Assembly (NCBI RefSeq): GCF_003576645.1
Contig: NC_044924.1
Span: 736,771-800,770, forward strand
Source: Ipomoea triloba
Taxonomy: Eukaryota; Streptophyta; Magnoliopsida; Solanales; Convolvulaceae
Reading direction: 5' to 3'
DNA length: 64,000 bases
The notes under the pieces are model-generated. The model saw only the letters and a list, made by a program, of their open reading frames with translations, searched no databases and was not told where the DNA came from. The translations under genes and the position numbers were made by a program. Positions 1-10,335 of this stretch are shown here, in pieces (within the stretch, counting starts at the first letter, position 1; each line of letters begins with the position of its first letter).

Positions 1-94
<94 letters not shown>
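1..94. repeat. (AT)n microsatellite
   Basis: Uninterrupted AT dinucleotide repeat that opens the window. The same repeat precedes the homologous sequence at 49793-49887, so the similarity between the two dehydrin loci starts in or before this tract. Several contig ends in this window also fall in such tracts. Confidence 0.97.
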
Positions 95-97
<3 letters not shown>

Positions 98-655
98 TAT
101 GTTGGTATGTTTAAATGGGTATAAGATCCAATTATTATTTCAATTTTTCTTATTGTTCTATAAATAAATTATATAATTATATACTTGATATATGTTTTTC
201 TAGGTGTGACAAAAAAAAAATCGTTCTTTATTTAATTCAATGTATTTGGTTGAAATTTATTTTATTATATTATTTGTTACTAATTTGCATTTGTAATTTA
301 TTTGATGTAGAAAATAATGATGATCAAAGAAATTCTACTGTTTATTATGGAGTTGATCATTTGTTGGAATTAGGCCGTTATTATGTACAATGTTGGCTAT
401 TTGTACTAATTGTACCTACAATTGAATATTTTATTAGATTTAATTTTTTTTTCTTTTTGTGTGTAATATTTGTTTTATTTTATAGATATCGTTTTTAAAG
501 ATTAGTATACAAAATATTAAAAAAAAAATTACACATATTAAAGAGTAGTTTGATTTGTGCTATATGATATTCGAGTTGTTATTTGTTTGTTATAAAATAG
601 CATCCGTTTTATTACTATTAGTTACTATTTTTTACTGCTCTATAAATATATATAT
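95..655. other. AT-rich sequence without a recognisable gene, possible Helitron body
   Basis: Very AT-rich. It contains a 127-codon open frame at 115-498 with low-complexity, hydrophobic composition that matches no family I know. It lies directly upstream of Helitron-like 3' ends and repeats at 49888-50449. Most likely non-coding transposon body. Confidence 0.5.
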
Positions 656-848
656 CCCGTGCATCGCACGGGGTAGAGTACTAGTTGCTCTTAGTTACTA
701 TTTTTTACTGCTCTATAAATATATATATCCCGTGCATCGCACGGGGTAGAGTACTAGTTGCTCTTAAAATACGTAGTAGTTCATGAACTTAAGTTTTTAC
801 TGCTTTATAAATATATATATCACGTGCATCGCACGGGGTAGAGTACTA
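656..848 (+). mobile_element. Three tandem Helitron-like 3' ends
   Basis: Each unit has a GC-rich hairpin (CCCGTGC, 3-nt loop, GCACGGG; first at 656-672), then GTAGAGTA and CTAG followed by T. The CTAG ends lie at 681-684, 754-757 and 845-848, spaced 73 and 91 bp; the third hairpin has one changed base. A short hairpin about 8-12 nt before CTRR and insertion before T is the known Helitron 3' signature. The upstream 5' TC end was not located. The array is repeated at about 50449-50642. Confidence 0.6.
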
Positions 849-1661
849 GTTGCTCTTAAAATACGTAGTAGTTCATGAACTTAATAAACATACTTTTATT
901 AGTTAGTAATAGTGAAAACATTGCGCTAAAGTAGTAAAGGCACACAATATACGCTAGAGGACACACAAAGCAAAGTATACGGGCACACAATTGAAACACC
1001 ACGTTTGGGGCTATGGACACTACCCCAAAAGTCCACGTTTATAAATTTGCTTGTATTTTTATTTTGCATTTAAAAAATTAAGTAGATGAATTATATAAAA
1101 GTTCAATAGTTTGTGTTTAAAAAATGGAATAGTCCACGTCAAATGCTAATCCTAATTGATTATAAATCGTAGAAACATGCATTCATATATTGTTTTAATA
1201 TTTTCGTGTGCCATTGGAGTTGTTGTTGTGTGCCCGAGCCACATATCAAAGTTTTTAATATTAAAGCGTAGAAAACAAAATTAAAGTATTAAAGGGTGGA
1301 TTGCATAATGTATTAGTAACAAGTTGGAAATTGAATTAGTAAATGCTGATTTTGAATTAACTAAAAACATGGTAAATTAAAACTTCCAAAAATTAAACAC
1401 TCTACTCCAAAAGACAATAATAACCTCTCAGCCTAATATGACCACATATAACCCAAAACATAACCAAAAATACAATTAATCTTAGACCATTAGATATTAC
1501 AACCCAAAACATAACCAAAAATACAATTAATCTTAGACCATTAGATATTACAATCCAACGTACACAATTAGTCCTCGTAATCTCTATAATACATTAGTCC
1601 ACTGAATACATTTCTATATATTATTATATGATGATGATCTGAAGATAACTACTTATAGTAA
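849..1661. other. Intergenic, with a 51-bp tandem duplication
   Basis: No gene seen. A 51-bp segment starting at 1451 is repeated at 1502. The homologous locus (about 51245-51300) has it only once, so this is a difference between the two loci. The rest is AT-rich. Confidence 0.6.
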
Positions 1662-2398
1662 TTAGTGATGATAGCCAGGCAGTTTCTCTTTGATCTTCTC
1701 CACCACACTCTTCTTCTCCGGGTGATGCCCTCCGGTAGTAGTGAAGGTTGCGCCGCCGTGGATCACTGTATCTGTAGTCGCAGCGTGTGCATGCTCCTCC
1801 TTCTGTTCTTTGTTCTTCCCCGGCAGTTTTTCCTTTTATCTTCTCCGTCAGCCCTTTCTTCTTTCTTCTTCCGCCTTGCCCGTCGTCTTCAGACTACATA
1901 CATACCATATACCATATTAATATTTGGGCATCTATTAGTTAATAATTAATATGGACAATAAATAATAATAATACGTAGACAAAAACTTATGTGAGATCGC
2001 TTCACCAGTCTTAATTCGTGAGACTGGCCAGATCAACATAATTATGGTTAGTTTTTGATTAATTTTTATGATCAAAATTATGTTTGACCCGATTCGTCTC
2101 ACCCCAGTACGAGACATATATGTATAGTACGTAGTTGTAGTGAAGATAATCTTACCGAGCTAGAGCTTGAACTGCCGGAGCGGTTAAGTTGGGGCTGTTG
2201 GTACGGTTCTTCCGGCCGCTGTTTGATTACTGCAGTGTCGTACTCATGAGTTACTACGACGTTGTCGGAGCCAACGGCGGTGGCGACACCGGTGAGGTGC
2301 ATCGGACGGCCGCGCTCGTCGGTGAGGTATACGGGGTTTCCATGCTGGTCCGTTAGCTGAATTGGATTGCCATGCTCGTCACGTACATGAGCAGACAT
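1662..2398 (-). CDS. YSK2-type dehydrin, two exons, frameshifted in the first K segment
   Basis: Dehydrins are disordered, stress-induced LEA group 2 proteins that protect membranes and proteins during drying and cold. Exon 1 (2156-2398) encodes Y-type segments of the DE.GNP form (DEHGNP, DQHGNP, DERGRP) and ends inside a run of six serines. Intron 1894-2155 (GTAAG..TAG) splits the S segment, a usual dehydrin position. Exon 2 (1662-1893) continues [14 protein letters not shown], then K segment 1 (LTEKIK..), a linker, and K segment 2 (EKIKEKLPG) ending YHH and stop. One extra base in the codons after LTEKIK (about 1830-1836) throws K1 and K2 out of frame; removing it gives about 156 residues. 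The second copy at 51409-52143 has the same extra base. The intron holds a small repeat-like insert (about 1988-2103). Identity is certain; whether the frameshift is real or a consensus error is not. Confidence 0.88.
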
Positions 2399-2572
2399 TT
2401 TACGTACAAGATTATTAGAGGATTAATTGGATACAAATCAGAAATGTGGAGATCGATATTCCCTTAGCTTCCTCGTTCCCTACCATTTAAAGGAGCAACC
2501 TTAGCTTTTTAGTGCATGACTTCATGCCACTGCGTCCTCACACGTTGCATTTGGGAAAAACCCACCGCTTGC

Positions 2573-2597
2573 CACGTAAGATTACGGTGACACGTGT
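2573..2597 (-). promoter_or_regulatory. Candidate ABA-response elements of the dehydrin promoter
   Basis: About 175-200 bp upstream of the dehydrin start there is CACGTGT at 2591-2597 and CCACGTAA near 2573. ACGT-core boxes of this kind are ABRE motifs bound by ABF/AREB bZIP factors and are typical of dehydrin promoters. Both boxes are kept in the second copy (about 52315-52337). Function is inferred from motif and position only. Confidence 0.5.
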
Positions 2598-2936
2598 ACA
2601 GCATTCCGCCCTCCTGCAGCTGGCTGCTTAACCGACATTAATTAACTGTCCCTTGAATCCATTATATTATCATCCCACAGTGAATAAATAAAGAGATTAA
2701 GTTCACAATCCAATTTATAATTATAATTATAAGTAGAAGAATCATACAAATACAATGAATCGCTGGCTCAGTCCAGTTTCAAGAAAGAAGAAGAAGAAGA
2801 AGATCAAAGAACTGTCAGTATCCATACCATTTAGACATTACAAATTACAAACAAAATATACAACAACAACAACAACACACCGAAAAACACTGAAGCAGCA
2901 AATATTAACGCCGTAGAATGAAGAATATAATTAGCC

Positions 2937-2961
2937 TCACTTGGATGATGAACTGCCTTCT
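2937..2961 (-). pseudogene. Last codons of a DNAJ10 gene, cut by the inverted-repeat element
   Basis: The minus strand reads IEGSSSSK-stop, matching the last codons of the complete DNAJ10 gene ([12 protein letters not shown] at 52674 onward), with the same distance and orientation to the dehydrin. Similarity to the intact locus stops at CTTCTAT (about 2962), where the terminal inverted repeat begins. The rest of the gene is absent here. Confidence 0.75.
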
Positions 2962-3141
2962 ATCCATCATTCTATCCATACCCACGTGAGAGTTAACAGT
3001 GACTATACAGAATCACGCACGTACACACATCTCTTTCTATCATTTTCTCTCTCTCTCTTCCTGTATCTACATGAAAGCTCCAAAAAAGGTTTCTTTTATT
3101 ATGTACTGTGTAGAGAAATGAAGAACTTTAACAAGACAAAC
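2959..3141. repeat. Left terminal inverted repeat of the UTP23-carrying element
   Basis: Starts TCTATCCATCATTC and pairs over about 183 bp with the reverse complement of 7010-7194, including a (CT)n tract. The outer edge is fixed because the pairing stops there; the inner edge ends at ACAAGACAAAC. Confidence 0.85.
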
Positions 3142-4054
3142 CATTGCTTTCTCTTTCAATCTCCCTCTCTCTTTTTGGGCATTGCTTTGTTGTGTTTGGT
3201 TTCTTGGTATCTCCTTATTGTTGTGATTTGGTGTTTGCTTGACTTGCTTCTTTGAATTTGATTGGTTAAGGAGTGCAATCCCTAACTACCAGTTGGTAGA
3301 CCTAAACCCTCCCTTAAACCTCCGTGGATATAAAGGCCACCTGGCGTTGATGCAATGCCCACCATATATCTTTTTTTTTTTTTTTTAAATTTGTTATCCT
3401 TGTCTTAATCAATGTTTTTTTTTAAACTCCGACTAATCCCCGCTCGTTCCGAGATGCACTGAAAAAAATTACTATAGAAATTTAGAAAAGACAATACCAG
3501 CTTCATATGTAAATAAACAAGAATGAACACATTATAAGAGCGTTTAACATAATTGCAAATTACATGCTTAAAAATCGATAAAGCATTGTCAATCTCTCAT
3601 TACGAGCATTTTAGTTGTTTCAATAAGACGAAAATATATTGTTGTTTTAATAGGGTATGGCAAATTAGCAACTAAAGTAAGACAAAAATAGCAAAATTTA
3701 GGTGAAAACAAGTACATATTAAATACGTGTAATATTTAAAAAAATAAAAAATAAGTATGACGAAAGTAAATAAATATTTGTGCAATGATGTAACGTTAGT
3801 TGAGTGCTCATACCAAAGTCTTTTAACAAATCATCTAGCCGGCTAAAAATGCCAGCATTGCAAATTGCAAGGTTATTCATGTCATTTCCGAGCGGTTATG
3901 GCTCGTTATTCAGCATTGCCGGTTATGGCTCGTTATTTCTTGATAGATTTCAGTTATATGGCCGTTGCCTTTCTTGATCGTATTTCCGTATCCTCTTCTA
4001 TATATATATACATATTATATTTTTTAATATGGAATATTGTATGCCATGCCGAAT

Positions 4055-4894
4055 ATGAATGACAATTCAGAGGAGAAGCCCTTCTTCAATGATTGGGTAA
4101 AATTTCCTAATCTCTCATCTTAGATGGATATGAGTTTAGTTTTCTATACTATTTTTTTTCCTATTCTGAATCCGACTCCAAAATCGAATTTCGTAATTTC
4201 TCATCTTATTCCAGTTGTATGCGGAATCACGCTCCCAAAATAGGATATCCAGGCAGGCCCTACAGTTTTACCAGACGAACTACGGGTTTAAACAACCATT
4301 GAATGTAATGTGTTCTTCAAGGTTTCTACAAAAATGGCGGTCTGCTGGAGAGATTGAACAGCGTCTTTCAAGTGTTCTTGCAGAGAAAGCCGTCATCTGG
4401 GCTTCGAATTGCATCGTCCAGGAGTTGGGCGGAGGAGGGTATGATGGCCTGAAAGTCTACAGGTGATTTTCTTGATTTATATGCTTTTTTTCTTTACAGT
4501 TTGGCCCTAATTTGAATGAACTTACAGCTGTGATCACCAATCATCGATGTCTGGGAAATCTTGTATATCTCAAATTGCAAAGCAGCAGAGCAGCAAACTT
4601 GTATTTGCCACCGATAATCTGTACTTTAGCAAGAAACTGCTCAAGCTTGCCGGTGTTCCCGTTCTTCTGTTGAAGAATACCGTTCTGATGTTGATGAAAC
4701 CATCCCGGGCACAGCGCCAGTTCGCGAAGGCTGAGGCTGAGGCACAGAAGGCTGAGGCTGAGGAGTTTGCCAAGCAAAGGAAAAGGAAGGCTGGGAAGGC
4801 TGAGGCTGAGGAGTTCGGGAAGCAAAGGAAAAGGAAGGCTGGGAAGGCTGAGGCTGAGGAGTTCGCTAAGCAAAGGAAAAGGAAATCCCATTAG
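4055..4894 (+). CDS. UTP23-like protein (PIN-like, small-subunit processome), copy A
   Basis: Three exons, 4055-4096, 4215-4462 and 4528-4894, with GT..AG introns give 218 residues without a stop. Family features in order: QALQFYQTNYGFKQPLNV (UTP23 N-terminal block FY...GF.EPY), NCIVQEL, then RCDH-type zinc-ligand block (SCDHQ..KSC), then KLVFATDN..., GVPVLLLKN and KPS, all in the spacing of UTP23/FCF1 proteins. UTP23 is a nucleolar factor for early 18S pre-rRNA cleavage that binds snR30; its PIN fold is usually catalytically degenerate. The C-terminus is a lysine/glutamate tail with three repeats of the type AEAEEFAKQRKRK. Odd points: it is very divergent, lacks the usual MK..RQ start, and sits inside an inverted-repeat element. 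The start was chosen as the only in-frame ATG that splices to the FY..GF exon. Confidence 0.72.
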
Positions 4895-6105
4895 TTAAAT
4901 GGATTTTGCGAATTACAGACTCTTGTACATAAGAAGTCGTTACCTCCTTTGAAAACTTGTTTGTCTTGTTGAAGTTCTTCATTTCTCTACACAGTACATA
5001 ATAAAAGAAACCTTTTTTGGAGCTTTCATGTAGATACAGGAAGAGAGAGAGAGANTCTCTCTCTCTCTTCCTGTATCTACATGAAAGCTCCAAAAAAGGT
5101 TTCTTTTATTATGTACTGTGTAGAGAAATGAAGAACTTTAACAAGACAAACCATTGCTTTCTCTTTCAATCTCCCTCTCTCTTTTTGGGCATTGCTTTGT
5201 TGTGTTTGGTTTCTTGGTATCTCCTTATTGTTGTGATTTGGTGTTTGCTTGACTTGCTTCTTTGAATTTGATTGGTTAAGGAGTGCAATCCCTAACTACC
5301 AGTTGGTAGACCTAAACCCTCCCTTAAACCTCCGTGGATATAAAGGCCACCTGGCGTTGATGCAATGCCCACCATATATCTTTTTTTTTTTTTTTAAATT
5401 TGTTATCCTTGTCTTAATCAATGTTTTTTTTTAAACCTACCAGGTTATCCGAGTTTTTCTCCGTCCCTTTAAAATCTATCCGACTAATCCCCGCTCGTTC
5501 CGAGATGCACTGAAAAAAATTACTATAGAAATTTAGAAAAGACAATACCAGCTTCATATGTAAATAAACAAGAATGAACACATTATAAGAGCGTTTAACA
5601 TAATTGCAAATTACATGCTTAAAAATCGATAAAGCATTGTCAATCTCTCATTACGAGCATTTTAGTTGTTTCAATAAGACGAAAATATATTGTTGTTTTA
5701 ATAGGGTATGGCAAATTAGCAACTAAAGTAAGACAAAAATAGCAAAATTTAGGTGAAAACAAGTACATATTAAATACGTGTAATATTTAAAAAAATAAAA
5801 AATAAGTATGACGAAAGTAAATAAATATTTGTGCAATGATGTAACGTTAGTTGAGTGCTCATACCAAAGTCTTTTAACAAATCATCTAGCCGGCTAAAAA
5901 TGCCAGCATTGCAAATTGCAAGGTTATTCATGTCATTTCCGAGCGGTTATGGCTCGTTATTCAGCATTGCCGGTTATGGCTCGTTATTTCTTGATAGATT
6001 TCAGTTATATGGCCGTTGCCTTTCTTGATCGTATTTCCGTATCCTCTTCTATATATATATACATATTATATTTTTTAATATGGAATATTGTATGCCATGC
6101 CGAAT

Positions 6106-6945
6106 ATGAATGACAATTCAGAGGAGAAGCCCTTCTTCAATGATTGGGTAAAATTTCCTAATCTCTCATCTTAGATGGATATGAGTTTAGTTTTCTATAC
6201 TATTTTTTTTCCTATTCTGAATCCGACTCCAAAATCGAATTTCGTAATTTCTCATCTTATTCCAGTTGTATGCGGAATCACGCTCCCAAAATAGGATATC
6301 CAGGCAGGCCCTACAGTTTTACCAGACGAACTACGGGTTTAAACAACCATTGAATGTAATGTGTTCTTCAAGGTTTCTACAAAAATGGCGGTCTGCTGGA
6401 GAGATTGAACAGCGTCTTTCAAGTGTTCTTGCAGAGAAAGCCGTCATCTGGGCTTCGAATTGCATCGTCCAGGAGTTGGGCGGAGGAGGGTATGATGGCC
6501 TGAAAGTCTACAGGTGATTTTCTTGATTTATATGCTTTTTTTCTTTACAGTTTGGCCCTAATTTGAATGAACTTACAGCTGTGATCACCAATCATCGATG
6601 TCTGGGAAATCTTGTATATCTCAAATTGCAAAGCAGCAGAGCAGCAAACTTGTATTTGCCACCGATAATCTGTACTTTAGCAAGAAACTGCTCAAGCTTG
6701 CCGGTGTTCCCGTTCTTCTGTTGAAGAATACCGTTCTGATGTTGATGAAACCATCCCGGGCACAGCGCCAGTTCGCGAAGGCTGAGGCTGAGGCACAGAA
6801 GGCTGAGGCTGAGGAGTTTGCCAAGCAAAGGAAAAGGAAGGCTGGGAAGGCTGAGGCTGAGGAGTTCGGGAAGCAAAGGAAAAGGAAGGCTGGGAAGGCT
6901 GAGGCTGAGGAGTTCGCTAAGCAAAGGAAAAGGAAATCCCATTAG
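6106..6945 (+). CDS. UTP23-like protein, copy B (duplicate contig sequence)
   Basis: Exons 6106-6147, 6266-6513 and 6579-6945 encode the same 218-residue protein as the gene at 4055-4894. No coding difference was noticed. It should be counted once if the contig overlap is confirmed. Confidence 0.7.
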
Positions 6946-7009
6946 TTAAATGGATTTTGCGAATTACAGACTCTTGTACATAAGAAGTCGTTACCTCCTT
7001 TGAAAACTT

Positions 7010-7194
7010 GTTTGTCTTGTTGAAGTTCTTCATTTCTCTACACAGTACATAATAAAAGAAACCTTTTTTGGAGCTTTCATGTAGATACAGGAAGAGAGAG
7101 AGAGAGAAAATGATAGAAAGAGATGTGTGTACGTGCGTGATTCTGTATAGTCACTGTTAACTCTCACGTGGGTGTGGATAGAATGATGGATAGA
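7010..7194. repeat. Right terminal inverted repeat of the UTP23-carrying element
   Basis: Reverse complement of 2959-3141 with about one mismatch in the outer 35 bp (CACACCC against CATACCC). It begins 64 bp after the UTP23-like stop codon and ends about 190 bp before the fucosyltransferase start codon, so it also forms the upstream region of that gene. Confidence 0.85.
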
Positions 7195-7382
7195 TGATAT
7201 CTTTGACAATCTTTCTTGTAATTGCCATTAGTTTTCAATTCATTCCTACCAAACCACTCAAGTGCATCAACTTTAATTCCCTCTGAACAATACACTCTCA
7301 CCAAGCTCTCTTCCTCTTCAATGGTTGCGGAGGATTAAGCACCCGAGAAGGCCGAGATATCCAAACTAATTAAACAAAAATT

Positions 7383-9954
7383 ATGGCCTCAGCTCCCCCA
7401 CTCCCAATCCAGAGGCTTCCGAAAATGGAAGATGGGCCCACTTCAACTGTGTCGCTGCCGTACTCGAGCAATCCAAAGAAGCGGTGGTCCAATTGGTTGC
7501 CGTTGTTCGTAGCCATAGTGGTGGTAGCTGAGATCGGTTTCCTGGGCCGACTCGACATGGCGAAGAATGTTGACCTGGTCAACTCTTGGGCTGACTCCTT
7601 CTACCAGTTCACTACCTCGTCTCTGTCGTCGATGTCCACCGTCCCCGCCGCCGATGACGGTTTTACTGCTCGCGGCGGCTATGCGGCCAGGATCACTGAG
7701 GAGCGGGATCCGCGCCCCGGATTGGAGAGCTGCGAAGAGTGGTTGGAGAAGGAGGACACCGTGGCTTATTCGAGAGATTTTGAAAAATACCCAATTTTCG
7801 TACACGGTGGCGAACAGGTTCGTCCACATGCATGAAACCTACTTGTCGCTTTTCCTATTTCTATTTCAGTTAATATTCCCCAGTTGATTCGGTTTGCATA
7901 TATAGCTAATTTTTTCGATATGATTAAGTGAATTAATCTCGAAACAGAAGAAAATTAGCAATCCTTTTAGACTGTAGCTTCTGCATATTAACTGTATGAT
8001 GAAATCACTGGAATCTTAAAACCATAAATGTGAAGCAATGAGCTTAGAAGCTTTATCTGAAGATTATATATATACCCCCCTCTTAACGTTTTTGCTAATG
8101 TAATTGTGGATTGTAAGACTAGAACATTGGCAAAGAGGGAGAAGCTGCCAGAGGATTGATGCATTTCATGTTTTGTTTAAATACCAACAAGTTTCTCGTC
8201 TTTACTGTCTAGGAATGGAAATTCTGTGCTGTGGGGTGTACATTTGGAGCTCAAGCTGACAGGACGCCTGATGCTGCATTTGGAATGCCTCAATCAGGTG
8301 GCACAGCTAGTATACTTCGGTCGATGGAGTCTGCAGAATACTATGCTGAGAACAACATTGCTATGGCAAGACGGTGGGTAAGCACGCTGTGAAAGGACTC
8401 ACGGTATTAGGGTATTATTTCGTTGAGCTAAAGGCTTTGTGCACATGACCATCTAAATCTTCACTCTCTCACTGAAATTTGTGTTTGAACTTATCTTTAG
8501 AAATTCTGTCTGGTTATTTGCTTAGGTTATAATTTTTTGCTTGATGACTAGATGAAGAGCCACTTTCAACTATAAAGTATCAATTTTAATTTTCTAAAAT
8601 TTCTTAAAGTTTGTCATTCAATGTCACAAGGAATGCATGCTATTTTGAGACTGAATGATTCTATGACCTCCATTTGGAGACTTGATCTACCTGTGGGCTT
8701 TGGCATTCATGCCCCTTTGTAATCATGATGGTATGTATGATTGACTGCAAATCTGACGCTCTGACAGTTAGAGAACCAACTTCCTCTTCAGATTCGTTAA
8801 TCTGAAAAGTAATGAGGGAAAGAAAAGGATAGTGAAGCACATCAATAAAATAAGATATGTGTTCTGAATATAGGTTGCTTTGATTTGTGGTGGGATGCTC
8901 AAGTGCAAAATCTGGAAAGGCTGCAGGGATGGGGTTGGGTGAGAGTAGTGGAAAGATAGGAAATGTGAAATCACTCAAATCAGAGAAGTCATCAGCATTG
9001 TATAGACATGAGTGTCCAGTAACTTTGTGGATCTTTTGATTTCATTTCGATGACATAGCAAAATCACAACCTCAGTATGCAGTAAGGAGAAAGCGTGTAG
9101 ATCCTTACAGTTGAAAATAATTGCACTCTTTTCTTTGTTGATTCCAATGTGAAAATTATATGCTTGACATATCAGTCATACTTGAGAATCAAGTTTAGAT
9201 ACAGCTAGTAACCCTGAGAGGGCTTTCAGAGTTTACACCAGCTTTATGTACTACTCCGTATTTTATTACTTGTACATGCACATTGCCTTCAAGTTGGGGC
9301 TTCTGAAGATGTCATTTAAGATAAGGACAATTGTGTATTAGTATAGGCGTGTCTTCAACTTCTGCAATACAAAACTTGTATATGGATCACACATTTTGAA
9401 ATATGGAACCTTTTTTTAATTGAGAAATTTATGGATCTTACTTTAGTAGAGATTTTATTTCATATTAACACAGTTGATCCAGAGAACATTATGTAACTAA
9501 CTTTTCTAAACTCTATGATTTATTAGGAGGGGATACGACATTGTAATGACTACAAGTCTTTCTTCAGATGTTCCTGTTGGATATTTCTCATGGGCTGAGT
9601 ATGACATTATGGCACCAGTCCAACCTAAGACACAGAAGGCTCTGGCTGCTGCATTCATTTCTAACTGCGGTGCTCGCAATTTTCGGTTGCAAGCTCTTGA
9701 AGCACTTGAAAAAGAAAGCATCAGCATTGATTCTTATGGCAGTTGTCATCGAAATAAGGATGGCAGAGGTTAGTATATTTTTTTGCACACGTATGTGTGT
9801 GTGTTTTTAATTTTTTAAAAATATTTTTTAATTTTTATTTTTGTTACAGTGGACAAAGTAGATACTCTGAGGCAGTACAAATTCAGCTTGGCTTTTGAAA
9901 ATTCCAATGAGGAGGATTATGTTACTGAAAAGTTCTCCCAATCTCTTGTAGCTG
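7383..9954 (+). CDS. Core alpha-1,3-fucosyltransferase (GT10), exons 1-4 only, contig copy A
   Basis: Golgi enzyme that adds alpha-1,3-fucose to the innermost GlcNAc of plant N-glycans (Arabidopsis FUT11/FUT12 type). Exons 7383-7817, 8213-8373, 9527-9768 and 9850-9954 join in frame to 314 codons. A type II signal anchor lies at about residues 34-60 ([18 protein letters not shown]). The stem is followed by SCEEWL, then TPDAAFG, SIIRSMES-like and [20 protein letters not shown], then the GT10 hallmark [18 protein letters not shown] in exon 4, ending LVAG at a GT donor. The family normally continues for about 190 residues with GSVPVVVG and a C-terminal CxxC; neither occurs downstream in this window. 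So the gene is partial here, through contig breakage, misjoin or real truncation. Confidence 0.93.
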
Positions 9955-10334
9955 GTATTACTTCCCATTTTATTAATTGTTCTTAATTCTACACCCCCAT
10001 TAGGCTCTGCATTCCTTGTTACTTTAATCATTCTCTCTTTACTCAGACATTAATCTATTTTTTAAAGATTGGTTCTGTATCAATAGTTTTTTTTTTCTCT
10101 TCAACTAACCCCCAGTCTTTTAGCTTTGTGGGCATCGTTGCAAACTTGCGGGAAATATGGCGGTTAATAGGGGCACGTGTGTGATTGTGGTTTTGTTGGG
10201 TATCCTAGCACACAGGTTTGCATCTGTCTTATGTCCAAAGGAGTATTATAAATGGGGGACCATGTCCCTTCCAAGCATCAACACATGCGTGTTCAGTTAT
10301 CTTTTTCACCTAATCAGTCGTTGGTCATGGGCTA
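9955..10334. other. Intron 4 of the fucosyltransferase, or foreign sequence, up to the contig end
   Basis: No exon of the missing fucosyltransferase C-terminus is visible. An open frame at 10157 is low-complexity and unlike any family I know. The contig ends at 10334; the equivalent in the next contig is 13269-13648. Confidence 0.5.
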
Positions 10335-10335
10335 N

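Larger units (their letters stand above)
2959..5054. mobile_element. Inverted-repeat element carrying a UTP23-like gene, contig copy A
   Basis: The left terminal inverted repeat is 2959-3141. The right one begins at 4959 and is cut by the contig end at 5054. The complete right repeat is visible in copy B (7010-7194), giving an inferred full length near 2.19 kb. The cargo is a three-exon UTP23-like gene whose stop codon is only 64 bp from the right repeat, so its 3' UTR lies in the repeat. No transposase is visible, so the element would be non-autonomous, in the style of gene-carrying Pack elements. No target duplication could be matched, because the left and right flanks come from different contigs and do not agree. 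Copy A lacks 42 bp present in copy B. Confidence 0.6.
5056..7194. mobile_element. Inverted-repeat element carrying a UTP23-like gene, contig copy B
   Basis: Contig 2 starts inside the left repeat (equivalent of 3046) and runs through the element and its complete right repeat (7010-7194) into the fucosyltransferase locus. It matches copy A except for one T in a T run and a 42-bp segment at 5437-5478. Whether it is the same genomic copy as A or another allele or locus cannot be settled from the sequence. Confidence 0.6.

Noticed and set aside
115..498. 127-codon open frame after the first (AT)n tract
   Set aside because: Low-complexity, hydrophobic translation from very AT-rich DNA, no domain, repeated only with the locus copy at 49908.
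1665..1949. Plus-strand open frame opposite the dehydrin
   Set aside because: Shadow of dehydrin exon 2 on the other strand; the minus-strand reading has K segments and splice sites.
4541..4891. Minus-strand frame rich in LSLSLPSLPFPLL
   Set aside because: Complement of the repeated KQRKRKAGKAEAEEF coding region of the UTP23-like gene.
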